Source: Curtobacterium sp. MCPF17_002 (lineage in GTDB: Bacteria; Actinomycetota; Actinomycetes; Actinomycetales; Microbacteriaceae). Taken from it: 64,000 nucleotides of DNA. This document shows, piece by piece, positions 43,116 through 51,932 of the stretch; within the stretch, counting starts at the first letter, position 1; each line of letters starts with the position of its first letter. Made by a program: the position numbers and the translations under genes. The notes beneath the pieces were generated by a model, which was not told the origin of the DNA, did not search any database, and worked only from the letters and a program-made list of their open reading frames with translations. The DNA lies in contig NZ_CP126251.1 in assembly GCF_003234115.2 (NCBI RefSeq), positions 2,480,001 through 2,544,000 of the forward strand, read 5' to 3'.

Positions 43116-45251
43116 ATGGCTGCAAGCACGGTGGAGTCGCCCACCAGACGATCCCTCCGCACCGCCTTGCCCCGTCCGACCGACCCGACGCGGTGGGACA
43201 TCCAGGGCCTCCGCGCCTTCGCGGTGCTCTCGGTCGTCCTCTACCACCTGTGGCCGAACCGGCTTCCCGGCGGGTTCGTCGGCGTCGACGTGTTCTTCGT
43301 CATCTCCGGCTTCCTCATCACCGGGCACCTGCTCCGCGAGGTCGCGTCCACCGGCCGCATCGGCCTCGCCGGCTTCTGGGCCCGCCGCGCGAAGCGCCTG
43401 CTCCCCGGCGCCTTCCTCACCATCCTCGCCACCGGCACCGCCGTGCTGCTCTGGGTGCCGAGCGCGCTCTGGGGCCAGTACGGCCGCGAACTCATCGCCT
43501 CGACGGTCTACGTGCAGAACTGGCAGCTCGCCGCCGACTCCGTGGACTACCTGGCGCAGGGCAACCAGCCGTCGCCGTACCAGCACTTCTGGTCGCTGTC
43601 GGTCGAGGAGCAGTTCTACATCGCCCTCCCGCTCGTCCTGCTCGGCGCCCTGTGGTTCGCTCGCCGTGCACGACGGAACGGCGTCTCCCCGGTCGCCGTC
43701 GCGCAGGTCGTCCTCGGCGCGGTCGTGGTGCTCTCCCTCGCCTGGAGCATCGTGCAGACGCACACCGCCTCCGGTGTCGCCTACTTCTCCACCGCGACCC
43801 GCGCGTGGGAATTCGCACTCGGCGGTCTCGCCGCGACGATCCCGCTGAGCGCCCCGCGGACGACGCCCGCACGGACGGTCCGCATCGTCGGTGCCTGGCT
43901 CGGCGCGGCCGGTCTCCTCGTCTCGCTGTTCGCGATCACCGGGACCACCCCGTTCCCGGGCATCGCGGCCGCCCTGCCGGTCGTCTCCGCCGGTCTCGTC
44001 GTGCTCTTCGGCGGGCACTCCGGCCTGCAGCGGATCGGCCGGTTCGCGCCGATCGGGTTCCTGGGTCGGATCTCCTACGCGGTGTACCTCTGGCACTGGC
44101 CCGCCGTCGTCATCCTGCCGATCGCGCTCCGACACGAACTGACGGCGAAGGACAAGGTCGCGATCGTCGTCGGCGCGGTCCTCATCGCCTCGGTCACCAC
44201 CCTGCTCATCGAGGAACCCCTCCGGTTCTCCGGCTGGGTCAAGGCCCTCCGTCCTCGCCGCGTCGCCCTCTACGGCGCACTGAGCACCGTCGTCGTCGTC
44301 GCGCTCGGGGCGGCCTCGCTGACCGCACTGCACGTCCAGCAGGTGCAGGCGGCGGAGTTCGCGCGGGAGATCAGCAACGGGGACGTCCGGTGCTTCGGCG
44401 CCGCGGCGGACATCTCGTCGGCGGACCCGTGTGTGAACCCGGCCCTCGCCGACGTCCGGGTGCCGGCCGCCGCGAACGCCCTCGACGACGACGCGAACCG
44501 GCCGTCGTGCTGGTCGAGCACATCGAGCGCCTTCGACGTCTGCGCGCTCGGACCGAAGACGGGTTACACGAAGCACCTCATCGCGATCGGCGACTCCCAC
44601 AACAACGTGCTCGTCGACACCTACGAGAAGATCGCGAAGGAACGGAACTGGCGCATCGACGTCGCAGGCCACCAGAGCTGCTACCTGACCACGGCGCACC
44701 AGCCGGCGAGCACTGAGCAGCAGCGGGTCTGGTGCGAGGACTGGAAGCGTGCGGCGATGGCCTACTTCCACTCGCACCGAGACCTCGACGGCGTGATCGT
44801 CACGCACTCGACCGGCAACATGCCCGTGCGGCCGGAGCCCGGACAGACCGCCGACGAGGCCGTGGTGGACGGTCTGGTGCAGGCATGGAAGGCGGCAGCC
44901 GACGCCGGCGTCCCCGTCCTGGCGCTCCGCGACAACCCGACCGCACGTCCGGACGTCGTCGCCTGCGTCGCCCAGATGACCGGTCCCACGACCGCGGAGT
45001 GCGACTCGAGCCGCTCGGTCGGACTCGGCCTGTTCGACGGCTCGGCCGAAGCGGTCGCCCGCATGCCGGGGCACGCCCGTCTGATCGACCTGACGGACCG
45101 GTACTGCACCTCGACCGTCTGCCCTGCGGTCATCGGCGGGGTGCTCGTGCACCGCGACCGGACCCACCTGACGAACACCTTCGCGAAGACCCTCGCGCCG
45201 TACCTCGGTGACGAGATCGCCCGCGCACCCGGGGCGTTCGGGAACCGATGA
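43116..45251 (+). CDS. OafA-type acyltransferase with SGNH domain
   Basis: A 711-residue membrane enzyme. The acyltransferase_3 domain (about 25-400) has ten or so helices with DIQGLRAFAVLSVVLYHLWP, DVFFVISGFLITGHLL and SVEEQFYIALPLVLLG. After the last helix an extracytoplasmic SGNH-like domain follows, with the nucleophile in IAIGDSHNNVLVDTYEKI and the DRTHLTNTF catalytic pair near the end. Such enzymes O-acetylate surface polysaccharide or peptidoglycan. First gene of the polysaccharide region and coupled to the Wzy-like gene. Confidence 0.9.
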   Translation: MAASTVESPTRRSLRTALPRPTDPTRWDIQGLRAFAVLSVVLYHLWPNRLPGGFVGVDVFFVISGFLITGHLLREVASTGRIGLAGFWARRAKRLLPGAFLTILATGTAVLLWVPSALWGQYGRELIASTVYVQNWQLAADSVDYLAQGNQPSPYQHFWSLSVEEQFYIALPLVLLGALWFARRARRNGVSPVAVAQVVLGAVVVLSLAWSIVQTHTASGVAYFSTATRAWEFALGGLAATIPLSAPRTTPARTVRIVGAWLGAAGLLVSLFAITGTTPFPGIAAALPVVSAGLVVLFGGHSGLQRIGRFAPIGFLGRISYAVYLWHWPAVVILPIALRHELTAKDKVAIVVGAVLIASVTTLLIEEPLRFSGWVKALRPRRVALYGALSTVVVVALGAASLTALHVQQVQAAEFAREISNGDVRCFGAAADISSADPCVNPALADVRVPAAANALDDDANRPSCWSSTSSAFDVCALGPKTGYTKHLIAIGDSHNNVLVDTYEKIAKERNWRIDVAGHQSCYLTTAHQPASTEQQRVWCEDWKRAAMAYFHSHRDLDGVIVTHSTGNMPVRPEPGQTADEAVVDGLVQAWKAAADAGVPVLALRDNPTARPDVVACVAQMTGPTTAECDSSRSVGLGLFDGSAEAVARMPGHARLIDLTDRYCTSTVCPAVIGGVLVHRDRTHLTNTFAKTLAPYLGDEIARAPGAFGNR

Positions 45252-46648
45252 GCACGTACCCTGGCACCGTGACGAACACCTGGCCGATCTCGCGCGGCAC
45301 CGTACCCGAGCGCGAGGCGTTCGCCTTCGGTGCCACGATGCTGTTCGTGCTCTTCGCCGGGGACGCGGTCCCCAACTCGCTCACGTGGGTGGGTGCCGGC
45401 ATCCTCTGGGCACTCGTCGCCGTGTGGGGTGTCACCGTCCTCGTCCGGGCCCGGCCGACGATCGCCCGGACCCCGCGCTCCCTGTGGTTCTTCCTGGCCT
45501 GGTGCGTGGTCTCCGTCATCTGGTCGCACTGGCGCCCGGCGACGATCGCGAGCATCACCGTCCAGGTCATCTGCGCCGCGATGGCGTTCACGGTCGCCTC
45601 GACGTTGACGTGGCGTCGCATCCTCGACGCGATGAGCCTCGCGTTCCGCTGGGTGCTCATGCTCTCGCTGCTCTTCGAGGCCGTCGTCGCCGTGTTCGTC
45701 CGACACCCGATCGCCCCGATCTGGACCGATTACGGCGACCGGGACATCCCGGACGCGTTCTACTTCTCCCGCGCCGAGCTCTTCACCGGTGGACGCATCC
45801 AGGGACTCCCCGGCAACGCGAACCTGCTCGCGATGGTCGCCCTGCTCGCCGCGATCGCCGTGGCGGTGCAGTTCGCCGAGGGACGGATCAGCCGGAACCG
45901 GACCATCGGCTGGCTCGTGGTGGCCGCTGCCGTGCTGGCCCTCACCCGCTCGTCGACCGTGCTCGCGGCCGCACTGGTCGTCGCCGTCGCGCTGGTCGTG
46001 GCGCTCTGGATCCGACGCGTGCCCACCGAGCGCCGGACCCCGCGGTACCTGGTCGTCCTGGTCGGCGCGGTCGTCGTCGCCGTCGTGGGGTTCCTCGCGC
46101 GCGGGGCGGTCTCCGAGCTGCTCGGCAAGGGCGCGGACGCGACCGGTCGCGGCGAGATCTGGCAGCGGGTGCTCGGCCTCATCGACCAGCACACCGTCGT
46201 CGGCTGGGGCTGGATCGGCTACTGGTGGCCGAGCATCCCGACGCTGGCGGACCTCGCGCACCGCAAGGGCGTGACCTACCTGCAGGCCCACGACGCCTAC
46301 CTCGACGTGTGGATGCAGACCGGGATCATCGGGCTGCTCCTGTTCGCGGTGTACGTCGTCACGACGCTGAGCCGATCGTGGTCGTCCGCCACCCGGATCG
46401 GCTACGACGCGGCGCTGGCTCCGCGGCCGTTCGACCCCGTGTCGCTCCTGCCGCTGCTCGTCGTCGTCGCGCTGCTCGTGCAGTCCGTCGCCGAGTCCCG
46501 GCTGCTCTACCAGGGGAACTGGGTGCTGTTCGCGCTCATCGCGATCAAGTCCCGCATCGTCCTGGTCGGCGACGAGCCCCTGTCGACGGGCGACGGGCCG
46601 CGCACCCCGCCGGCACGACGCGAGTTCCGCCAGCCAGCAACCCGCTGA
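45248..46648 (+). CDS. O-antigen ligase/polymerase (Wzy/WaaL)-like protein 1
   Basis: A 466-residue membrane protein with about 11 helices and the large periplasmic loop of the Wzy_C family: GRGEIWQRVLGLIDQHTVVGWGWIGYW, then LQAHDAYLDVWMQTGIIGLLLF. It would polymerise or ligate an oligosaccharide on a lipid carrier outside the membrane. ATG at 45248 overlaps the acyltransferase stop (ATGA), but TACCCT at 45257-45262 lies exactly 6 nt before GTG 45269, so a second, leaderless start with a protein 7 residues shorter is possible. Confidence 0.85.
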   Translation: MSTYPGTVTNTWPISRGTVPEREAFAFGATMLFVLFAGDAVPNSLTWVGAGILWALVAVWGVTVLVRARPTIARTPRSLWFFLAWCVVSVIWSHWRPATIASITVQVICAAMAFTVASTLTWRRILDAMSLAFRWVLMLSLLFEAVVAVFVRHPIAPIWTDYGDRDIPDAFYFSRAELFTGGRIQGLPGNANLLAMVALLAAIAVAVQFAEGRISRNRTIGWLVVAAAVLALTRSSTVLAAALVVAVALVVALWIRRVPTERRTPRYLVVLVGAVVVAVVGFLARGAVSELLGKGADATGRGEIWQRVLGLIDQHTVVGWGWIGYWWPSIPTLADLAHRKGVTYLQAHDAYLDVWMQTGIIGLLLFAVYVVTTLSRSWSSATRIGYDAALAPRPFDPVSLLPLLVVVALLVQSVAESRLLYQGNWVLFALIAIKSRIVLVGDEPLSTGDGPRTPPARREFRQPATR

Positions 46649-46740
46649 CCCTGCCCGGCCCGGCCTGGCCGGCGTGGCCCGGCCGGCCTGACCCGGCCCG
46701 TCCTGCCCCGGCCCGTCCTGCCCCGGCCCGGCCCGGCCGG
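46649..46740. repeat. Low-complexity CCCGGCC gap between convergent genes
   Basis: Built of repeated CCCGGCC and two copies of CGGCCCGTCCTGCCC at about 46697-46727. It can fold into many GC hairpins and probably ends both transcripts. Confidence 0.55.
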
Positions 46741-48180
46741 TCAGCGCCCGAGCAGCATCGCGCAGGGGACCTGCGCCGTCCACGGCGCCTTGCGCACCTC
46801 GACCGTCCGCGAGCGGTCACCGTCGCACGCCGCCACGGCGGCCGGGATCTGCGCAGCCCACACCGGCCCGTCGCTCCGCCGCGTCGGACCGGGCGCGACG
46901 TTGCCGACCGTTGCGACGATCACCAGGCCCACCACGCACCAGGCGGCGAGGGTCCCGATGAGGCGGGTCACGCCTCCAGGCCGGATGCTCGGACGGAACG
47001 TCCCCGAACGGTCGTGGGACCCGACGAGCACGCTCGCCGCGACCACCACGGCGGCGAGCAGGAGGAGGCCCGACGCGGCGGCGTAGCGCTGCGGCGGGAC
47101 GGCCGCGAGCGCGATGACCGGGTGCGCCCAGGCCTGGGCCGCACCGCCGTTCGCGAGGAGGGCTGCCCACCAGACACCGCCGGACGCCGCGGCGAGCGCC
47201 AGGACCGTCCAGCGGGCGCGCCACGTGCCGACGACGATCGCGGCGAGCAGCACGGCCACCAGGAACAGTGCCGGCACGGCCACGACGGCCCACCCGTGCG
47301 TGACGACGGTGCGGACGGCGGCTCCGACGTCGGGATTCCACAGGCCGGCGAGGGGTTGGAGGAGCCAGCCGGCGACGACGTCCGCGAACGCCGGTGACCC
47401 GGGTGCCGACGTCCGCTGGTCGGTGAGCGCGGTGACGACCTGCGCGGTCCCGCCGGCCAGGGCGACGACGGTGACGGGGACGGCGCGGAGCCAGGCCCGC
47501 GCGCCCGCGGCCGCGCCGCCCGCCCCGGCGGCCGCGCCGGCGCCCGCGCCGACCGCGCCTGCGCCGCCCGTTCGCAACGGGAACCACGCGAGCAGCAGCA
47601 GGGGCAGGAACAGCACCGTCTGCAGCTCGGTGAGGACCACGAAGACGGTCAGGGCCGCGACGGCACCGGATCCCCACCAGGACCGGGAACGGTACGCGAA
47701 CAGCCACGGCGCAGCGAAGAGCATGAACCAGTGCAGGTTCGCCGCGTTCCCGCTGATCTCGTACGGCGCGAGCGGCAGCAGCGCGGGGAGCAACGCGAGC
47801 AGGACCCGGAACGGCCACGCGGGCACCACGTCCCGGGCGCACACGAACACGGCTCCGGCGAGGACCCCGACGACGAGGCACGCGCCGGCCGACAGCACGT
47901 GGGCGTAGTCCGCGACCGGGAACGCCCACCCGAGGTCGACCAGCAGCCGCGGGACGAGGTGCAGGTAGCCCGCGTACGGGTGCAGCAGCGAGTCGACGGG
48001 GCCGAGCGCGATCCGGTCGCGGAGGAAGATGCCGCCGTCCTCCGCCCAGACGGTGCCGCGGGTGACCGGGCCGAGCCGCCACCACGCGAGCGCGGCGGTG
48101 GCGACGCCGACGAGGACGGCCGCGAGGAGCGTTCCGAGGACGCCGCGCAGGCGGTCGGTCCTGCTCGCTGCGGCCACCAT
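46741..48180 (-). CDS. Polytopic membrane protein, possible GT-C-like
   Basis: A 479-residue protein with about eleven membrane helices. After the first helix a conserved-looking acidic loop reads VWAEDGGIFLRDRIALGP and then HPYAGYLHLVPRLLVDL, similar in layout to the acidic first loop of GT-C glycosyltransferases; NAANLHWFMLFAAPW follows. A low-complexity GAGAGAAAGAGGAAAGA stretch lies mid-protein. No family is certain. The ATG at 48180 has a TAGCGT box 9 nt upstream. Inside the polysaccharide region, it may add sugars from a polyprenyl carrier; this is inference. Confidence 0.68.
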   Translation of the reverse strand: MVAAASRTDRLRGVLGTLLAAVLVGVATAALAWWRLGPVTRGTVWAEDGGIFLRDRIALGPVDSLLHPYAGYLHLVPRLLVDLGWAFPVADYAHVLSAGACLVVGVLAGAVFVCARDVVPAWPFRVLLALLPALLPLAPYEISGNAANLHWFMLFAAPWLFAYRSRSWWGSGAVAALTVFVVLTELQTVLFLPLLLLAWFPLRTGGAGAVGAGAGAAAGAGGAAAGARAWLRAVPVTVVALAGGTAQVVTALTDQRTSAPGSPAFADVVAGWLLQPLAGLWNPDVGAAVRTVVTHGWAVVAVPALFLVAVLLAAIVVGTWRARWTVLALAAASGGVWWAALLANGGAAQAWAHPVIALAAVPPQRYAAASGLLLLAAVVVAASVLVGSHDRSGTFRPSIRPGGVTRLIGTLAAWCVVGLVIVATVGNVAPGPTRRSDGPVWAAQIPAAVAACDGDRSRTVEVRKAPWTAQVPCAMLLGR

Positions 48181-48229
48181 CGTCCGCCGACGCTAGCTGC
48201 TCCATCACGGATCGCGCATATTGACGCTC

Positions 48230-48330
48230 CGCGATACGCCGATCCCGACGCGCCGCGCCGCTCCGCTCCGCTCCGCTCCGCGATACGCCAATCCCCGCGC
48301 CGCGCCGGACCGATCCCCGCGCCGCGCGGC
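48230..48330. repeat. Low-complexity direct repeats
   Basis: GCGATACGCCGATCCC near 48230 and GCGATACGCCAATCCCC near 48281 are direct copies; between them GCTCC is repeated four times, and GATCCCCGCGCCGCG recurs to the right. Confidence 0.6.
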
Positions 48331-48402
48331 CGAACCGTGCGCCGCGACGCCCCGATCGCCGGACCGATCCCCGGATCGCGCCCCGCACCGAGGTCCGTAC
48401 GC

Positions 48403-48408
48403 CAAGAT
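48403..48408 (+). promoter_or_regulatory. -10-like box, leaderless start of Wzy-like gene 2
   Basis: CAAGAT, one base off TANNNT, 6 nt upstream of GTG 48415 with no ribosome binding site. Confidence 0.45.
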
Positions 48409-48414
48409 GGACGC

Positions 48415-49719
48415 GTGACGGACGGACGGCTGACGAAGCGCATGCTCGCCAGGCGCTACCTCTCCGCCTGGATCGGGTTCTCCGCCGGCGGGCGGTTCAG
48501 CCAGGCCCTCGCCACCGTCATCGTGCTCTTCGCGTTCGGACAGCCGACCGTCTCGGCGCTCGTCGGGCGGGCCGGGGTCTGGGCCGTCCTCGTCACCCTG
48601 TTCGTCCTGGCCGGTCTCAGCCTCCTCGGACAGCGCTACCGGATCGAGTGGCACGGGGTGCTCCCCCTGTCGCTCCTGGCGTTCGTCGGGTACTGCGCGC
48701 TGAGCGTGCTCTGGAGCGAGTACTCCTGGGTGGCGCTCCGCGGTCTCGTCGGCACCGTCTGCTTCATCGGGCTCGGGCTCTACCTGGCGCTCGGACGCGA
48801 CCTCGTGCAGGTGATCCGCGCCTCGGGCGACGCCTTCCGGATCCTGCTCGTCGCCGCCCTCGGCCTCGAGGTCCTCTCCGGCCTCGTCCTCGACGTCCCG
48901 ATCCCCGCGTTCGGCATCCAGGGGAACATCGCGTACGGCGGTCCGATCCAGGGCATCGGCGGCACCCGCAACTTCATGGGGTTCATCGCGGCGATGGCGC
49001 TCGTCACCTTCGTGGTCGAGTTCCTCACCCGCTCGGTGACGATGTGGCGCGCGATCGGGTCCACGGCCCTCGCCGTCATCGCGCTCATGCTCGTGCAGTC
49101 CCCCATCACCGGCTTGGCGATGATCGCCCTCGCGGTCACCGCGCTCGCGCTGTGGTCGCTCCGGCATGCGCGCCCGACCACGAGGCCCGTGGTCAACGGC
49201 GTCCTCGGCGGCGTCGTGGTCCTCATGATCGTGGTCGGCGTGCTCGGCCGGCACCGGGTCCTCGCCGAGATCGGTGCGGCCGGCGGCACGGCCACCCGTC
49301 TCGACCTCTGGTCCCAGATCCGCGTCTTCGTCGCGCAGTTCCCGATCCAGGGCTGGGGCTGGGTCGGCACCTGGCCGCACGAGGCCGTCATCCCCTACGT
49401 CACCTTCATCGACCCCGCCGGACGCCCGTTCACCTCCGGGCTCAACGCCTTCATCGACGCCTGGTTGCAGATCGGGCTGGCCGGGACGATCCTGCTGGGC
49501 GTCACCGCACTCCTCGCGTTCGCGCGGGCCTGGGTGACGGCGACGACGTTCCCCGGGGTCGCGTACGTCTGGCCGGCCGCCGTCCTGGTGCTGCTCGGGG
49601 TCACGAGCACCGCGGAGAGCTACCTCCTGCACGGAGCCGGCCTGATGGTGTTCGTCGCCGTCCTGGTGATCGCGGCCCGGCGACGGTCATGGCGACGACA
49701 CCTGCCGCGCAGCACCTGA
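48415..49719 (+). CDS. O-antigen ligase/polymerase-like protein 2
   Basis: A 434-residue membrane protein with about 11 helices and the Wzy_C loop: GGTATRLDLWSQIRVF, FPIQGWGWVGTWP, then SGLNAFIDAWLQIGLAGTILLG. The N-terminal part includes SALVGRAGVWAVLVTLFVLAG. It is a paralogue in type, not a close copy, of the protein at 45248, so the locus may polymerise and attach two glycans or divide the two steps. The frame is open far upstream; GTG at 48415 is preferred. Confidence 0.85.
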   Translation: MTDGRLTKRMLARRYLSAWIGFSAGGRFSQALATVIVLFAFGQPTVSALVGRAGVWAVLVTLFVLAGLSLLGQRYRIEWHGVLPLSLLAFVGYCALSVLWSEYSWVALRGLVGTVCFIGLGLYLALGRDLVQVIRASGDAFRILLVAALGLEVLSGLVLDVPIPAFGIQGNIAYGGPIQGIGGTRNFMGFIAAMALVTFVVEFLTRSVTMWRAIGSTALAVIALMLVQSPITGLAMIALAVTALALWSLRHARPTTRPVVNGVLGGVVVLMIVVGVLGRHRVLAEIGAAGGTATRLDLWSQIRVFVAQFPIQGWGWVGTWPHEAVIPYVTFIDPAGRPFTSGLNAFIDAWLQIGLAGTILLGVTALLAFARAWVTATTFPGVAYVWPAAVLVLLGVTSTAESYLLHGAGLMVFVAVLVIAARRRSWRRHLPRST

Positions 49720-49770
49720 TCCGGTCGGCTTCCCGCGTGGTCCGGTCTGCCGCTGTCTCCACCCGGCCTG

Positions 49771-49799
49771 GAGGCGCGGCACACGCCCGCCGCGCCGCT
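49771..49799 (+). terminator. Terminator after Wzy-like gene 2
   Basis: GGCGCGGC and GCCGCGCC around an 8-nt loop, 53 bp downstream of the stop, again starting with the GGAGGCGCGG core. Confidence 0.6.
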
Positions 49800-49931
49800 C
49801 GCCTCCCTGCGGATCACCGCGGCGTGTGTCCGTGGACGCACGTCTCCTCAGATTCCGTCGACGTCGTCACCGGCTCCCCCTAGACTGCGATCGGCCGTCA
49901 GGGGGACGGCCCTCGCTCGAGAAGGACCTCC

Positions 49932-51794
49932 ATGCGTCTGCAGCACCGGCTCGCCCTCGTCCTCACCGCCGTGGTCGTCGCCGCCGGCTTCGCCGCCGTC
50001 GGCCCCGCCACGACGGCGCAGGCCGCCGCTCCCACCACCGGCCGGTACACGCCGCTCGACACCGTCCGGTCGTGGACCGGTACCGTCCGGACGACCCCGA
50101 CGACCGTGCAGCTCGGCGGCCGGACGGGCGTGCCGGCCACCGCGACGGCGGTCGTGGTGAACGTCGAGGTCGAGAACCCCACGGCCGCCGGAAGCGCTCG
50201 TGTGACGCCGGCCGGTGTCAGCGCCGGTGTCACCACGCAGGCGTTCCGCAAGGGCCAGACCGTGTCGTCACTCCAGACGGTCCGGCTCGCCGGCGGCAAG
50301 GTGCAGGTCCAGCTGACGGCCGGCGCGGGCACGGTCTACCTCGACGTGTCCGGCTACTACGCGAACGGCTCCGGAGCGACCTTCACACCGCTGAACGCCG
50401 CGCGGGTCTTCAACAAGCGCGTCGGTACGACGCCGACGAAGGTGCCGCTCGCCGGTCACGCGGGCATCCCGTCGACCGCGACCGCCGTGGCGCTCAACAC
50501 CGAGGTCGGGACGCCGAGCGCCAACGGGTACGTCCGCGTCACACCGGCGGGCAAGGACGCCAGGGTCGCGGCGCAGGTCTTCACCAAGGGCACGACGATC
50601 TCGAACCTGGTGATCGTGAAGCTCGCCGGCGGCGCAGCACAGGTGAAGGTCTCCAGCGGGACCGCGACCGTGTTCATGGACGTCGCCGGGTACTACGCGA
50701 ACACCTCGACCGGATCGGTGTTCGTGCCCGTCAACCCGGTGCGGGCCGCGTCCACGACGCTGACGACCACACCGCGGCAGATCCGCCTCTCCGGGACCGC
50801 GGGCGTCCCCGGGACCGCCACGGCGATCGTGGCCACCGCCACGACCTCCCGGACCACCGCTGCCAGCTACCTGCGCTTCACCCCGGCCGGACAGGACCCG
50901 CAGGTCGCCACGCAGGTGCTCGGCGCCGGGCAGACGCTGAGCAACGCCGTGATGACGAAGCTCGTCGGGTCGACCGTCGACCGGCGGGTGCAGGCCAAGG
51001 TCTCCGCGGGGACGGCGGCGCTGACGGTCGACGTGGCCGGGTACTTCATGAGCGGTGCGAGTGGTTCCGGCTTCGGCGCCGACATCTCCTGGCCGCAGTG
51101 CGGAGCGGCGCTCCCGACCGGGCAGGCCTTCGGCGTCGTGGGGGCGAACGGGTCACTGGTGAACCAGAGCAACCCGTGCGTGGCGCAGCAGCTGAAGTGG
51201 GCCGCGGCCAGCGTCGGTGGCACGAACCAGCCCAAGGCACAGGTGTACGCGCTCGCGGCGAACCCCGGCCGAGCGGCGTCGGTTTGGCCGAAGTCGAGCG
51301 CGGACCCGGCCGGAACCGGGAAGACGATCTCGAGCCAGTACGGCGTGTGCACCGGCGCCTACGACGCAGCGTGCTCGTACATGTACGGCTACACCCGGGC
51401 GTACGAAGCGACCCATTCTCGTGGGGTTCCCACGCCCTCGGCGTACCGCTGGTGGGTCGATGTCGAGACCGGACTGTCGTGGCTGAAGTCCACCGATGCC
51501 AAGGACTACCAGGCACAGAACCGTGCTGACATCGAGGGCATGGTCGCGGCGCTCAAGGCAGCCAAGGTGTCAACCGTCGGCATCTACTCCACGAAGGCGC
51601 AGTTCAACACCATCGTCGGTTCCGTACCCGCGAACTCGCCGCTCACCGGCCTTCCGAGTTGGATCGCCGTCGGGACGGACGGCGTCGCCGCTGCCCAGGC
51701 CGCTTGCTCGGCCGGTGGTCTCACGACGGGCAGCCGCGTGCAGATGGCGCAGTACGTCGTCGGCGCCCAGGACCAGAACGTCACCTGCGTCTGA
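49932..51794 (+). CDS. Secreted protein: three beta repeats plus GH25/DUF1906-like domain
   Basis: A 620-residue exported protein. Signal peptide 1-31 (cleavage near AQA-A). Three repeats of 108-112 residues at 39-146, 151-258 and 264-375 each start YTPLDTVR-like, carry GVPATATAV and VTPAG, and end DVSGYYANG. Residues about 379-620 resemble a GH25/DUF1906 lysozyme-like domain: FGADISWPQCG, YALAANPG, WWVDVETGLSW with the Asp-X-Glu pair, and VGIYSTKAQF. It probably binds the wall through the repeats and cleaves, or once cleaved, peptidoglycan. ATG at 49932 follows GAAGGA; a TAGACT box lies about 50 bp upstream. Confidence 0.82.
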   Translation: MRLQHRLALVLTAVVVAAGFAAVGPATTAQAAAPTTGRYTPLDTVRSWTGTVRTTPTTVQLGGRTGVPATATAVVVNVEVENPTAAGSARVTPAGVSAGVTTQAFRKGQTVSSLQTVRLAGGKVQVQLTAGAGTVYLDVSGYYANGSGATFTPLNAARVFNKRVGTTPTKVPLAGHAGIPSTATAVALNTEVGTPSANGYVRVTPAGKDARVAAQVFTKGTTISNLVIVKLAGGAAQVKVSSGTATVFMDVAGYYANTSTGSVFVPVNPVRAASTTLTTTPRQIRLSGTAGVPGTATAIVATATTSRTTAASYLRFTPAGQDPQVATQVLGAGQTLSNAVMTKLVGSTVDRRVQAKVSAGTAALTVDVAGYFMSGASGSGFGADISWPQCGAALPTGQAFGVVGANGSLVNQSNPCVAQQLKWAAASVGGTNQPKAQVYALAANPGRAASVWPKSSADPAGTGKTISSQYGVCTGAYDAACSYMYGYTRAYEATHSRGVPTPSAYRWWVDVETGLSWLKSTDAKDYQAQNRADIEGMVAALKAAKVSTVGIYSTKAQFNTIVGSVPANSPLTGLPSWIAVGTDGVAAAQAACSAGGLTTGSRVQMAQYVVGAQDQNVTCV

Positions 51795-51850
51795 CGCGAC
51801 CACCTGTCGGACGACAGGCGTGTGGCGGACTCGCCCCGCGCCTCCAGGCC

Positions 51851-51907
51851 TTCGTGAGCAGAAGAGGTCGGCCGCACCGACGGCACCCGACCATTTCTGC
51901 TCACGAA
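51851..51907. terminator. Long bidirectional hairpin
   Basis: TTCGTGAGCAGAA (51851-51863) pairs exactly with TTCTGCTCACGAA (51895-51907); inside, GGTCGG pairs with CCGACC. It lies between the convergent secreted-protein and mannose synthase genes. Confidence 0.8.
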
Positions 51908-51932
51908 GTGGCGACGACGAAGTGGCGACGCG

